A stretch of DNA of 7,505 bases from Chitinophagaceae bacterium (GTDB taxonomy: Bacteria > Bacteroidota > Bacteroidia > Chitinophagales > Chitinophagaceae), in the NCBI GenBank assembly GCA_025455665.1, contig JALOMC010000111.1:1-7505 (forward strand), in the 5' to 3' direction. The notes beneath the pieces were generated by a model. That model worked only from the letters and a program-made list of their open reading frames with translations. It had not been told where the DNA came from and searched no databases. The translations under genes and the position numbers were made by a program. Positions 1 to 6,800 of the stretch are shown here, one piece after another. Position 1 is the first letter of the stretch; each line of letters starts with the position of its first letter.

Positions 1-1
1 C

Positions 2-334
2 ACATCTTCGGCCTTGTACGCCCAAACCAATGCAGAAGGTGGGTTTGCTTTGGGGGTGTCAAACGTAGGAAATGGCTATGCTTTCAGCATTTTTAGCGGT
101 GGAAGCAAAGTATCAACCAATGTATTGGCAACTGGTACCGCTATAGGCAGTCGTGCGGTGGCTTATTTGATCAACGGCGGCGGGCCTTATACTTTTGGTT
201 TCAGCGTATCAGAGGGCGATCTGTTTTATTTTTTCAATAACACTGCTTTGCCGATTACGGTGGGCGGTGTGAACATAGCTGGCAATACAGGACGTACCTG
301 CGTATTTCTTGGTGGCAGCTTAAGAGGCATGTAA
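2..334 (+). CDS. 3' end of an unrecognised glycine-rich protein (5' truncated by window edge)
   Basis: The frame is open from the first bases of the window and ends at TAA 332-334, giving 110 visible residues; the true start lies upstream. An in-frame TTG at 14 exists, but nothing marks it as a start and the frame stays open before it. The visible part is rich in Gly, Ser, Asn, Val, Ala and Phe, has alternating short hydrophobic and polar stretches suggesting beta structure, and has almost no charged residues. There is one cysteine, near the C-terminus. It has no membrane helix and no catalytic motif I recognise. Such composition fits the C-terminal domain of a secreted, surface or fibre-like beta protein, but this is only an impression and I assign no function. 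A hairpin shortly after the stop (361-383) suggests it is the last gene of its transcript. Confidence 0.6.
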   Translation, partial: TSSALYAQTNAEGGFALGVSNVGNGYAFSIFSGGSKVSTNVLATGTAIGSRAVAYLINGGGPYTFGFSVSEGDLFYFFNNTALPITVGGVNIAGNTGRTCVFLGGSLRGM

Positions 335-360
335 GTTACTCCTTCAAAATTGTGTTGTAC

Positions 361-388
361 AGCTGCGCTTTTTGCCCGCAGCTTTATT
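361..388 (+). terminator. Probable intrinsic terminator after the partial first gene
   Basis: AGCTGCG (361-367) and CGCAGCT (377-383) form a perfect 7-bp stem with a 9-base loop, 27 bases after the stop codon at 334. The following tract (TTATTTG) is only moderately T-rich, so termination may be partial. Confidence 0.55.
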
Positions 389-395
389 TGCGGCC

Positions 396-419
396 AATAG
401 CAGACGGCTGTCTGTTATT
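396..419. repeat. Intergenic inverted repeat (10-bp stem, 4-base loop)
   Basis: AATAGCAGAC (396-405) pairs with GTCTGTTATT (410-419) around the loop GGCT, with a single G-U pair. No T-tract follows on either strand, so it is not a classical intrinsic terminator. It sits 12 bases after the terminator-like hairpin at 361-383 and may be an mRNA 3'-end structure or a protein-binding inverted repeat. The rest of 420-600 contains T-rich runs (for example 460-467 and 510-517) but no gene or site I can support. Confidence 0.4.
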
Positions 420-605
420 ACGGAAAACCGTGCAATCGGCTACGCCGTTTGCAGGGTATTTTTTTGCCTTTGGGTGGCGCGGTGCAAGCGTCGGCATTTG
501 ATTTTTTTGTAGTGCCGGGTGAAATGTAGACCCCGTCAGGCAAGCGATTTTTTCTTGGAAGGGTAGGTATTTTGGTGGGGATGGGACTTGTTTCGGAAAA
601 ATGAC

Positions 606-613
606 TAAATTTG
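606..613 (+). promoter_or_regulatory. Candidate Bacteroidetes -7 box of the HTH-Fic gene
   Basis: TAAATTTG matches the Bacteroidetes housekeeping -7 consensus TAnnTTTG exactly. No good -33 TTTG is found 19-21 bases upstream; the nearest TTG (588-590) is only 15 bases away. If used, transcription would begin around 618-620, downstream of the ATG at 601, leaving a leader of roughly 11-13 bases before the ATG at 631. Confidence 0.4.
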
Positions 614-624
614 TCATGACAAAT
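609..624. promoter_or_regulatory. Perfect 16-bp palindrome, probable operator for the HTH-Fic protein
   Basis: ATTTGTCATGACAAAT is its own reverse complement over all 16 bases. It overlaps the last five bases of the exact -7 box at 606-613. A degenerate third half-site, ATGACTAAAT (601-610), resembles the right half ATGACAAAT. XRE-family regulators typically bind such dyads as dimers, and the adjacent gene has an XRE-type HTH, so autorepression is the natural reading. The binding itself is inferred. Confidence 0.55.
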
Positions 625-630
625 AAAGGA

Positions 631-1689
631 ATGAAGTTTGCAGCCATTATAAAGGATGCCCGGATAGCTAATAAAATGCTCGTACGTGAGCTGGCGCAAG
701 CGCTGGACATTGACGCATCGCTGATGAGTCGAATAGAAAGCGGGGAGCGCATGCCGGCGGGTGACCTATTGCCTAAACTGGCCGACGAACTTCGCCTAGA
801 GCTGCCGCTGCTAAAGCGTGAATGGCTGGCGGCACGCCTGATGCGTGAACTGGAGGAGTACCCTGAGTTGGCCGAAGAAGTAGCAAGTATGGTGATGGAA
901 CGTGTAGAGGCCTACATTCCACAACAGCGTGGCACCCCTGATGAGCTGGCCGAAGATGTAGCTCACTTGAACCAACTACGAAAGGAGGTGAGTGCAAGGC
1001 AGCCGCTGGATGAAACGCAACTAACAAGGCTGCGGGAATTTTTTCATACACGGTACACCTATCACAGCAACAAGATAGAAGGCAATACTCTGACGCTACA
1101 GGAAACTGCGCTGGTCGTAGCCAAGGGTATTACCATTGCCGGCAAATCGGTGCGGGAGCATTTGGAAGCGGTAAACCACCAGGAGGCGGTGGAGTACCTG
1201 GAAGGTTTGGTGCAAAAAGGTAGCCGCCTATCGGAAGGACTGATAAAGGAACTACACTACCTGATACTAAAAGGGATAGAGAAGCGCTGGGCGGGGGTGT
1301 ACCGCCAGGTAGAAGTGCGGATTAGCGGCAGTGAACATGTGCCGCCACCACACTTTGATGTACCCATGGAAATGCAGCGCATGCTGGCCTACTACCAGGA
1401 AAACCGGCATAAACTGCACCCTGTGCTGCTGGCGGCCGATATGCACCTGATGCTGGTGGGTATTCACCCATTTATGGATGGCAACGGCCGCACCAGCCGC
1501 CTGCTGATGAACCTGATTTTGATGCAGGGAGGCTTTTATATAGCTAACATAAAGGGCGACCTGACTGACCGGCTGGAATACTACGAAGCGCTGGAAGAGG
1601 CCCATGTGCGGGGAAATACCCTGCCTTTCAGGCGGCTGGTAGCCAAAGCGGTGGGCCAAAACATGGAAGAGTACCTGACACTCCTATAG
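631..1689 (+). CDS. HTH (XRE)-Fic family protein, probable self-inhibited AMP-transferase
   Basis: Starting at ATG 631 the product has 352 residues. Residues 1-60 form a helix-turn-helix of the XRE type (recognition region about 18-38, with ALDIDASLMSRIESGER). A helical linker follows, then the Fic domain. S-N-K-I-E-G at 146-151 matches the [S/T]xxxE[G/N] inhibitory motif, whose Glu blocks productive ATP binding; its place N-terminal to the Fic core makes this class II. A beta-flap region lies near 227-245. The catalytic motif HPFMDGNGRTSR (279-290) matches HxFx[D/E]GNGRxxR fully, so activity is expected. Fic enzymes transfer AMP, or more rarely other groups, to hydroxyl side chains of target proteins; the target here is unknown. 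ATGs at 601 and 616 are alternatives, but 631 gives the usual MK-F start of this HTH type, has an A-rich upstream stretch, and keeps the -7 box and palindrome outside the coding region. No antitoxin gene is adjacent, as expected for a class II protein. A strong terminator follows. Confidence 0.9.
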   Translation: MKFAAIIKDARIANKMLVRELAQALDIDASLMSRIESGERMPAGDLLPKLADELRLELPLLKREWLAARLMRELEEYPELAEEVASMVMERVEAYIPQQRGTPDELAEDVAHLNQLRKEVSARQPLDETQLTRLREFFHTRYTYHSNKIEGNTLTLQETALVVAKGITIAGKSVREHLEAVNHQEAVEYLEGLVQKGSRLSEGLIKELHYLILKGIEKRWAGVYRQVEVRISGSEHVPPPHFDVPMEMQRMLAYYQENRHKLHPVLLAADMHLMLVGIHPFMDGNGRTSRLLMNLILMQGGFYIANIKGDLTDRLEYYEALEEAHVRGNTLPFRRLVAKAVGQNMEEYLTLL

Positions 1690-1712
1690 CAGAGGTGGCT
1701 GCTCGCTTTTTT

Positions 1713-1751
1713 AATGCCTGGTGTGCCAAATGGTGCGCCGGGCATTTTTTT
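1713..1751 (+). terminator. Strong intrinsic terminator of the HTH-Fic gene
   Basis: A 15-bp stem (1713-1727 with 1732-1746, several G-U pairs, no mismatch) closes a four-base AAAT loop. Its 3' arm runs into seven T residues (1745-1751). It begins 24 bases after the stop codon. The opposite strand lacks a T-tract, so it acts on + strand transcription only. Confidence 0.85.
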
Positions 1752-1792
1752 GTAGAAATAGCGGTAGCCATAGTGGTACTGGCGGCTGATGG

Positions 1793-1926
1793 CTTGGCCC
1801 GGCACCGCAGCTGATGGGCTGCGGGGGCTAAAGGGCCTGGCCGCGACGCAGGAGCGGCCGGAGCACAGCGGAGCCCGGCGGCACCCGTACTGCAGCCGGG
1901 TGCTGTACAGCGGCCGAGAGCCCCTA
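1793..1926. repeat. GC-rich, multi-hairpin intergenic block of unknown nature
   Basis: This block is much richer in G+C than its flanks and has no credible ORF. Nested structure is visible: GGGGCT (1824-1829) pairs with AGCCCC (1919-1924), enclosing two local hairpins. One is 1837-1844 with 1854-1861 (8 bp, one G-U, 9-base loop). The other is 1878-1887 with 1897-1906 (10 bp, two G-U, 9-base loop). Short direct repeats also occur: ACAGCGG at 1865-1871 and 1907-1913, and AGCGGCCG at 1853-1860 and 1909-1916. It lies after the Fic terminator and ends about 30 bases before the ABC-F promoter. It could be a dispersed REP-like palindromic element, a small structured RNA or recombination debris; the window holds a single copy, so I cannot choose. 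Confidence 0.45.
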
Positions 1927-1958
1927 AATCTATTGGACTAAATGCGCCTGTGTTTGGT

Positions 1959-1966
1959 TACCTTTG
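1959..1966 (+). promoter_or_regulatory. Bacteroidetes -7 promoter box of the ABC-F gene
   Basis: TACCTTTG (followed by C) matches TAnnTTTG exactly. A possible -33 TTG lies at 1933-1935, with a 23-base spacer that is slightly longer than the usual 19-21. Transcription would start near 1970-1974, giving a leader of about 20-24 bases to the ATG at 1994. No Shine-Dalgarno sequence is present. Confidence 0.6.
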
Positions 1967-1993
1967 CGCCTCAATTTTGGTTTCTTCTGAGCT

Positions 1994-3628
1994 ATGATTA
2001 GTGTAAAAAATGTAACGCTGGCCTACGGCAAGCGGGTGCTGTTCGACGAAGTAAACATCAACTTTACGAAGGGTAACTGCTATGGCGTGATTGGCGCCAA
2101 TGGAGCCGGCAAGTCTACTTTCCTGAAAATTTTGAGTGGGGAGATAGAGCCTAACAAGGGCAACGTAGAAATATCGGCCGGCGAACGCCTGGCGGTGCTG
2201 CGCCAAAACCACTTTGAATTTGATGAGCAAACAGTGCTGAATACTGTGCTGATGGGCCACAAGGTGATGTGGGACGTAATGCACAAAAAAGACGCCATCT
2301 ACGCTGACCCCGATGCGACCGAAGAGGACTACATGCGGGCTGGCGAACTGGAAGCAGAGTTTGGCGAAATGGGCGGCTACACGGCTGAAAGCGATGCGGC
2401 GGCGCTGCTAAGCAGCCTGGGTGTAAAGGAGGAATACCACCAAAGCCTGATGAAAGACATACCTGGCAACCTGAAAGTGCGGGTATTGCTGGCGCAGGCC
2501 TTGTTTGGCAACCCCGATATACTACTGCTGGATGAACCTACCAACGGACTAGATATTGAAACCATCAGCTGGCTGGAAGACTTTTTGGCCGACTATGAAA
2601 ACATAGTGCTGGTGGTAAGCCACGACCGTCACTTTTTGGATGCCGTATGTACCCACGTGGCCGATGTAGACCGTGCTAAAATCAAAGTGTTTACCGGCAA
2701 CTACACGTTTTGGTATGAAAGCAGTCAGCTGATGGCTCGCCAATTGAGCGATAAGAATAAGAAGATTGAGGAAAAGCGGCAGGCGCTGCTGGACTTCATA
2801 GCCCGGTTTAGTGCCAATGCCAGTAAGAGTAAGCAGGCTACCAGTCGTAAAAAGGCCTTGGAAAAGCTGACCATTGAAGAGATTGAGCCCAGCAACCGGC
2901 GCTACCCTGGAATCATCTTCCAACCACTGCGTGAGGTGGGCAACCAGATACTGAACGTGGAAGGCCTGCGCAAAAGCATCGATGGCCGCCGCCTATTTGA
3001 TCAGGTCACTTTTAGCGTGCAAAAGGGTGAGAAGATCGCTTTTTACAGCCGCGACCCGCTGGCGGTGACGCAGTTTTTTGAAATCATCAACGGCAATAGC
3101 ACGGCTGATGCCGGCAAGTATGAGTGGGGTACCACCATTACCAAAGCCTACCTGCCGCTGGAAAACAATGAGTTTTTTAAGGAAGGGCTGCCGATGATGG
3201 ACTGGCTGCGCCAGTTTGTGCCCGAACACGTAACGGATGCCGACGAGCCCTTCTTGAGAGGCTTTTTGGGTAAAATGCTGTTTAGCGGCGACGATATACA
3301 AAAGAAGGTGAACGTATTGAGTGGGGGCGAAAAGGTGCGCTGCATGCTGAGCCGGATGATGCTGCAAAACCCCAACTGTGTGGTGCTGGACCAGCCTACC
3401 AACCACCTGGACCTGGAGAGCATACAGGCCTTTAACGAGCAGTGCGTTGACTTTAAAGGCGTGGTGCTGCTAACCAGCCATGACCATACGTTCATGGAAA
3501 CCACGGCCAATCGGATCATTGAACTGACTCCCACAGGCATCATCGACCGGCTGATGACTTTTGATGAATACCTGCAGGATAGCCGAGTGCAAACGTTGAG
3601 AGAGGAGATGTATGGTGTGCCCGCCTGA
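1994..3628 (+). CDS. ABC-F ATPase, YbiT type, with degenerate second nucleotide-binding domain
   Basis: This 544-residue soluble twin-ABC protein has no membrane segments; ABC-F proteins bind the ribosome E-site region and modulate translation. The start is fixed by an in-frame TGA at 1988-1990. NBD1 is complete for ATP contacts: Walker A GANGAGKST (34-42), Q-loop Gln71, Walker B LLLDEPTNGLD (Asp180, Glu181), switch His210. Its signature position reads IPGNLKVR (156-163), not LSGGxxxR. The inter-domain linker (about 230-300) holds the RFSANASKSKQATSRKKAL stretch also present in E. coli YbiT, which has similar length and aligns nearly throughout (from memory). NBD2 keeps signature LSGGEKVR (442-449) and His496, but the Walker A slot (352-360) reads SRDPLAVTQ without Gly pattern or Lys, the Q-loop Gln is missing, and the catalytic Glu is Gln467 (VVLDQPTNHLD). 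The reading frame is continuous, so this is divergence, not a frameshift. It is probably a housekeeping translation factor; antibiotic resistance is not indicated. It has its own promoter and terminator. Confidence 0.93.
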   Translation: MISVKNVTLAYGKRVLFDEVNINFTKGNCYGVIGANGAGKSTFLKILSGEIEPNKGNVEISAGERLAVLRQNHFEFDEQTVLNTVLMGHKVMWDVMHKKDAIYADPDATEEDYMRAGELEAEFGEMGGYTAESDAAALLSSLGVKEEYHQSLMKDIPGNLKVRVLLAQALFGNPDILLLDEPTNGLDIETISWLEDFLADYENIVLVVSHDRHFLDAVCTHVADVDRAKIKVFTGNYTFWYESSQLMARQLSDKNKKIEEKRQALLDFIARFSANASKSKQATSRKKALEKLTIEEIEPSNRRYPGIIFQPLREVGNQILNVEGLRKSIDGRRLFDQVTFSVQKGEKIAFYSRDPLAVTQFFEIINGNSTADAGKYEWGTTITKAYLPLENNEFFKEGLPMMDWLRQFVPEHVTDADEPFLRGFLGKMLFSGDDIQKKVNVLSGGEKVRCMLSRMMLQNPNCVVLDQPTNHLDLESIQAFNEQCVDFKGVVLLTSHDHTFMETTANRIIELTPTGIIDRLMTFDEYLQDSRVQTLREEMYGVPA

Positions 3629-3653
3629 CTGCAGGCATTACCATTATAATAGC

Positions 3654-3689
3654 AAGCGGCTGATCCACCACGATCAGCCGCTTTTGCTT
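3654..3689 (+). terminator. Intrinsic terminator of the ABC-F gene
   Basis: AAGCGGCTGATC (3654-3665) and GATCAGCCGCTT (3672-3683) form a perfect 12-bp stem with the six-base loop CACCAC. A T-rich tail (TTTTGCTTT) follows. It starts 26 bases after the stop codon and separates the ABC-F gene from the large secreted protein. Confidence 0.8.
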
Positions 3690-3717
3690 TGTGCACCGGC
3701 ATAACAAAAGGAGCCTC

Positions 3718-3870
3718 ATGGCGTTCAGTATATTGCGTCGGGGCTTAGGCGCAGGTCTGGAAGGCCGGCCCGGGGCCAAAAACAGTTTTGTTGCGTTTCA
3801 TTACCATACTAATTGCCTGCTTGCTGGCCTGGGGTTTCAACGCCAACAGCCAATCGAACCTGCGCACTAA
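3718..3870 (+). CDS. Possible 50-codon ORF overlapping the start of the barrel-protein gene
   Basis: ATG 3718 is preceded by AAAAGGAG (3706-3713) four bases upstream, the best Shine-Dalgarno match seen ahead of a start in this window. The frame runs to TAA 3868-3870 and overlaps the first 28 codons of the 3788 gene in another frame. The product is Arg/Gly-rich at the N-terminus and resembles no family I know. It may be a translated leader coupled to the downstream TTG start, or chance. It does not fit as the true N-terminus of the downstream gene without a frameshift. Confidence 0.2.
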   Translation: MAFSILRRGLGAGLEGRPGAKNSFVAFHYHTNCLLAGLGFQRQQPIEPAH

Positions 3871-6800
3871 AAAAATACCAACCCAGCAGCTTCGTATTCG
3901 CCTTGATACGATGGCTATGGTGCCGGGTAGCCTGCGAGTGATAGGAGCAGATAGCAGCAACTATGCTATAGATGTAGGTACCGCAACACTGCAATGGCGC
4001 CGCGTACCTACCGTTGATAGTGTGTGGGTGCAGTACCGGGTATTTCCGTTTGCATCGGGTAGCCTGGCTTACCGCTATCGCTACGATAGCGTATCCAATT
4101 TTTTCAGAGCCGCACCGGGCGCAGCAAAAAAAACGGCAGGCCGCACTTTTGGCAGCTTGGGCAACCTCACCTATACCGGCAGTTTTGGTCGTAGCCTCAG
4201 TTTTGGCAATGCGCAGGATGCCGTGGTAAACTCGCTTTTCAACCTGCAGATCAGCGGCATGCTGGGCGATAGCATTGAGCTGACCGCAGCCATTACAGAT
4301 AACAACATACCCATTCAGCCTGATGGTACCACCCAACAGCTCAACGAGTTTGACCGTATTTGGCTGCAGTTCAGAAAGCGTGGGTGGACGCTGAGTCTGG
4401 GAGATATAGACGTAAGGCAGCAGCCCGGTTACTTTATGAGCTACTTCAAGCGTCAACAAGGCATTTCTTTCGAAACCCGCTACCAACTGAACAAACAAGT
4501 GCAGGCATCCTCGTTTGTAAGTGGAGCCATTGCCAAGGGCAAGTTTACCCGCAATGTATTTTTTGGACAGGAGGGCAACCAGGGGCCGTACAGGCTGCGA
4601 GGGGCCAACAACGAGTTGTTTTTTGTGATTTTGGCTGGTACTGAGCGGGTGTTTATTGATGGGGTACTGCTGCAGCGTGGCGAAGACCGGGACTATATTA
4701 TTAACTACAATACGGCTGAAATCAGTTTTACGCCGCGGCAGTTGATGAACAAAGACAAGCGGGTACAGGTGGAGTTTGAGTACGCCGACCGAAATTTTTT
4801 GAATACCCTGTTATACGGTGCTCAGTCGTTTGAAAAGGCCGATAAATGGAAACTAACCATAGCTGCCTACAGCAATGCCGACGCTAAAAACTCGCCCATT
4901 AACCAAACGCTGGATGCGGCGCAGCGTCAATTTTTATCTGAGATAGGCGACAGTATTGGCCGGGCCTTTTACCCGGTAGCCACCCGCGATAGTTTTAATG
5001 CCGGCCGCATACAGTATGTACAGCGAGACACCGTGGTGGCGGGCACACCATACCGTGTTTTCAGATATCAGCCGGTGTACGATACGGCCGTTTTTGCCCT
5101 CAGCTTTACTGAAGTAGGGCAGGGCCGGGGCAACTACCGCCCCCTGCTGAATGCAGCCAATGGCAAGGTGTACGAGTGGGTGGCGCCGGTGGGTGGGCAG
5201 CCACAGGGTAGCTACGAGCCTGTAGCCTTTTTGGTAACACCCAAAAAGCAGCAGATGCTGACAGTAGCGGCTCAGTACCGCTTGTCGGCAGCTACTACTG
5301 CCGAGGTAGATGCGGGCTTGAGCAATACGGATATCAATACATTTTCGGCCAAAGACCAGCAAAATGATGCGGGCCTTGGTTGGAAACTTGGATTGAAAGA
5401 TCAGCGGCGCTTTCGGCAAAATGGGCAATGGCTGGAGTGGCAGTCGGCTGTGAGGTTTGAGCAAGTAGGGGCCAATTTCAGGCCACTTGAGCGGCTGCGA
5501 ACTGTTGAATTTTTGCGTGACTGGGGCTTGCCATTTGATGCTGGCTTTGAGCGGGAGCAACTGTGGACTGCCCAAACCGGGCTGGCAAATGCCAAAGGCC
5601 AACGGGTGCAGTACGAGGCTGCAGGCTACAACAGAGGAATGGACTACAAAGGCCTGCGACAAACTGTATCGCATATTTGGCAACAAAAAGGATGGAATTG
5701 GTCGGCCAGTTTTCAGCGTACAGGCTTTTCGGGTAGCATGTTCAATGGATTCTTTTTGCGCCCATCCATCAGCCTGAGCAAGGTGCTGCCAAAATGGAAG
5801 AACTATGAATTGGGGGCGGCTTACTCGCTGGAGCACAATGAAGTGAAGTCGGGCGTGGCTGATACACTGCTGGGCAGTGCATTCAGTTTTCGTGACTGGA
5901 GAGCTCACATAAAAAGCGATGCAAGCAAACTGAACCGGTGGAGTTTGCAATGGTTTCAACGGGCCAACCAGTTTGCGCTGCCGGGTGGCTTTGTGCCGCT
6001 GGATGTAAATGACAACTGGACACTACAAACAGAGCTGTACAAAAACCCACGACACCAGGTGCGATTGAATGCTGGCTACCGCCGGCTGCGGGTAAAAAAT
6101 ACCGGGCTTACCAATTTGCGTTCGGACCAGACCTTTTTGGGAAGGGCCGAATACCTGGTAAATATGGGCCGCGGGGCCCTGAATGGGCAGGTGCTGTACG
6201 AACTGGGAGCCGGGCAGGAGCAGCAACGCGACTTTAGCTTTGTAGAAGTGCCAGCGGGCCGAGGTGAGTTTGCCTGGAATGACTACAATAGCGATGGGGT
6301 CGCACAGCTAAACGAATTTGAGGTAGCTCAGTTTCCTGATCAGGCCCGGTATGTCCGCATTTTTACGCCTACTAATCGGTTTGTAAAAGCGGTGTATAAC
6401 AGCTTCAACTATTCATTGCAACTCAATCCTTCGGCACTATGGCGCCGCGATAGTAGCAAGGTCAAGCGATTTCTCAGCCGTTTCAACGCACAGGCCAGCT
6501 ACCAAACTACCCTTAAGCGGCTGGACGATGGCAGCCTGGCGCTGAATCCTTTTGAGGGCAACCAAATAGCGGATAGCAGCCTGATTTCGCTGCTCAGCAA
6601 CATGGCTAATACGCTTTCGTACAACCGATATAGCACCAACTGGGGAGTAGACATCACGCAGGTACGCAACAGTACCAAAGGCATTTTAACCTATGGCTTT
6701 GAATGGCGGGTGCTGAATGATTACACACTTCGGTTGCGCAAAAATCTAGGTAAAAGTCTGACGGTGCTATTGCAACTGAAATCGGGCAGCAATCGATTAT

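Noticed and set aside
335..600. tRNA, CRISPR or small protein gene in the first intergenic region
   Set aside because: No cloverleaf, no spaced direct repeats and no ORF with a plausible start and composition were found.
601..630. ATG 601 or 616 as the Fic gene start
   Set aside because: Either would place the palindrome and -7 box inside the coding region; the encoded extra residues add nothing to the HTH fold. Not fully excluded.
384..752. Minus-strand ORFs across the intergenic region and the Fic start
   Set aside because: No recognisable domain or start context; they extend antisense into a clearly coding Fic gene and have low-complexity Ser/Arg/Pro composition.
1752..1993. Second toxin-antitoxin partner next to the Fic gene
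   Set aside because: No ORF of antitoxin size follows or precedes the Fic gene, and the inhibitory motif is already within the Fic protein.
3041..3075. Frameshift or sequence error as the cause of the missing Walker A in ABC-F NBD2
   Set aside because: The region aligns without gaps to YbiT-type NBD2, and the flanking residues and the rest of the frame are normal; Q-loop and Walker B changes lie elsewhere in the same domain.
3911..3919. Internal ATGs (codons 42 and 44) as the start of the barrel protein
   Set aside because: They would delete an obvious signal peptide and the conserved-looking N-terminal residues.
3809..4498. 229-codon minus-strand ORF opposite the N-terminus of the barrel protein
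   Set aside because: Antisense shadow with no plausible start signal or motif; the sense frame is well supported.
4934..5959. 341-codon minus-strand ORF inside the barrel-protein gene
   Set aside because: It is antisense to a continuous frame with a signal peptide and conserved-looking motifs. Its product is rich in His, Pro, Gln and Cys with no domain, as expected of an antisense shadow.
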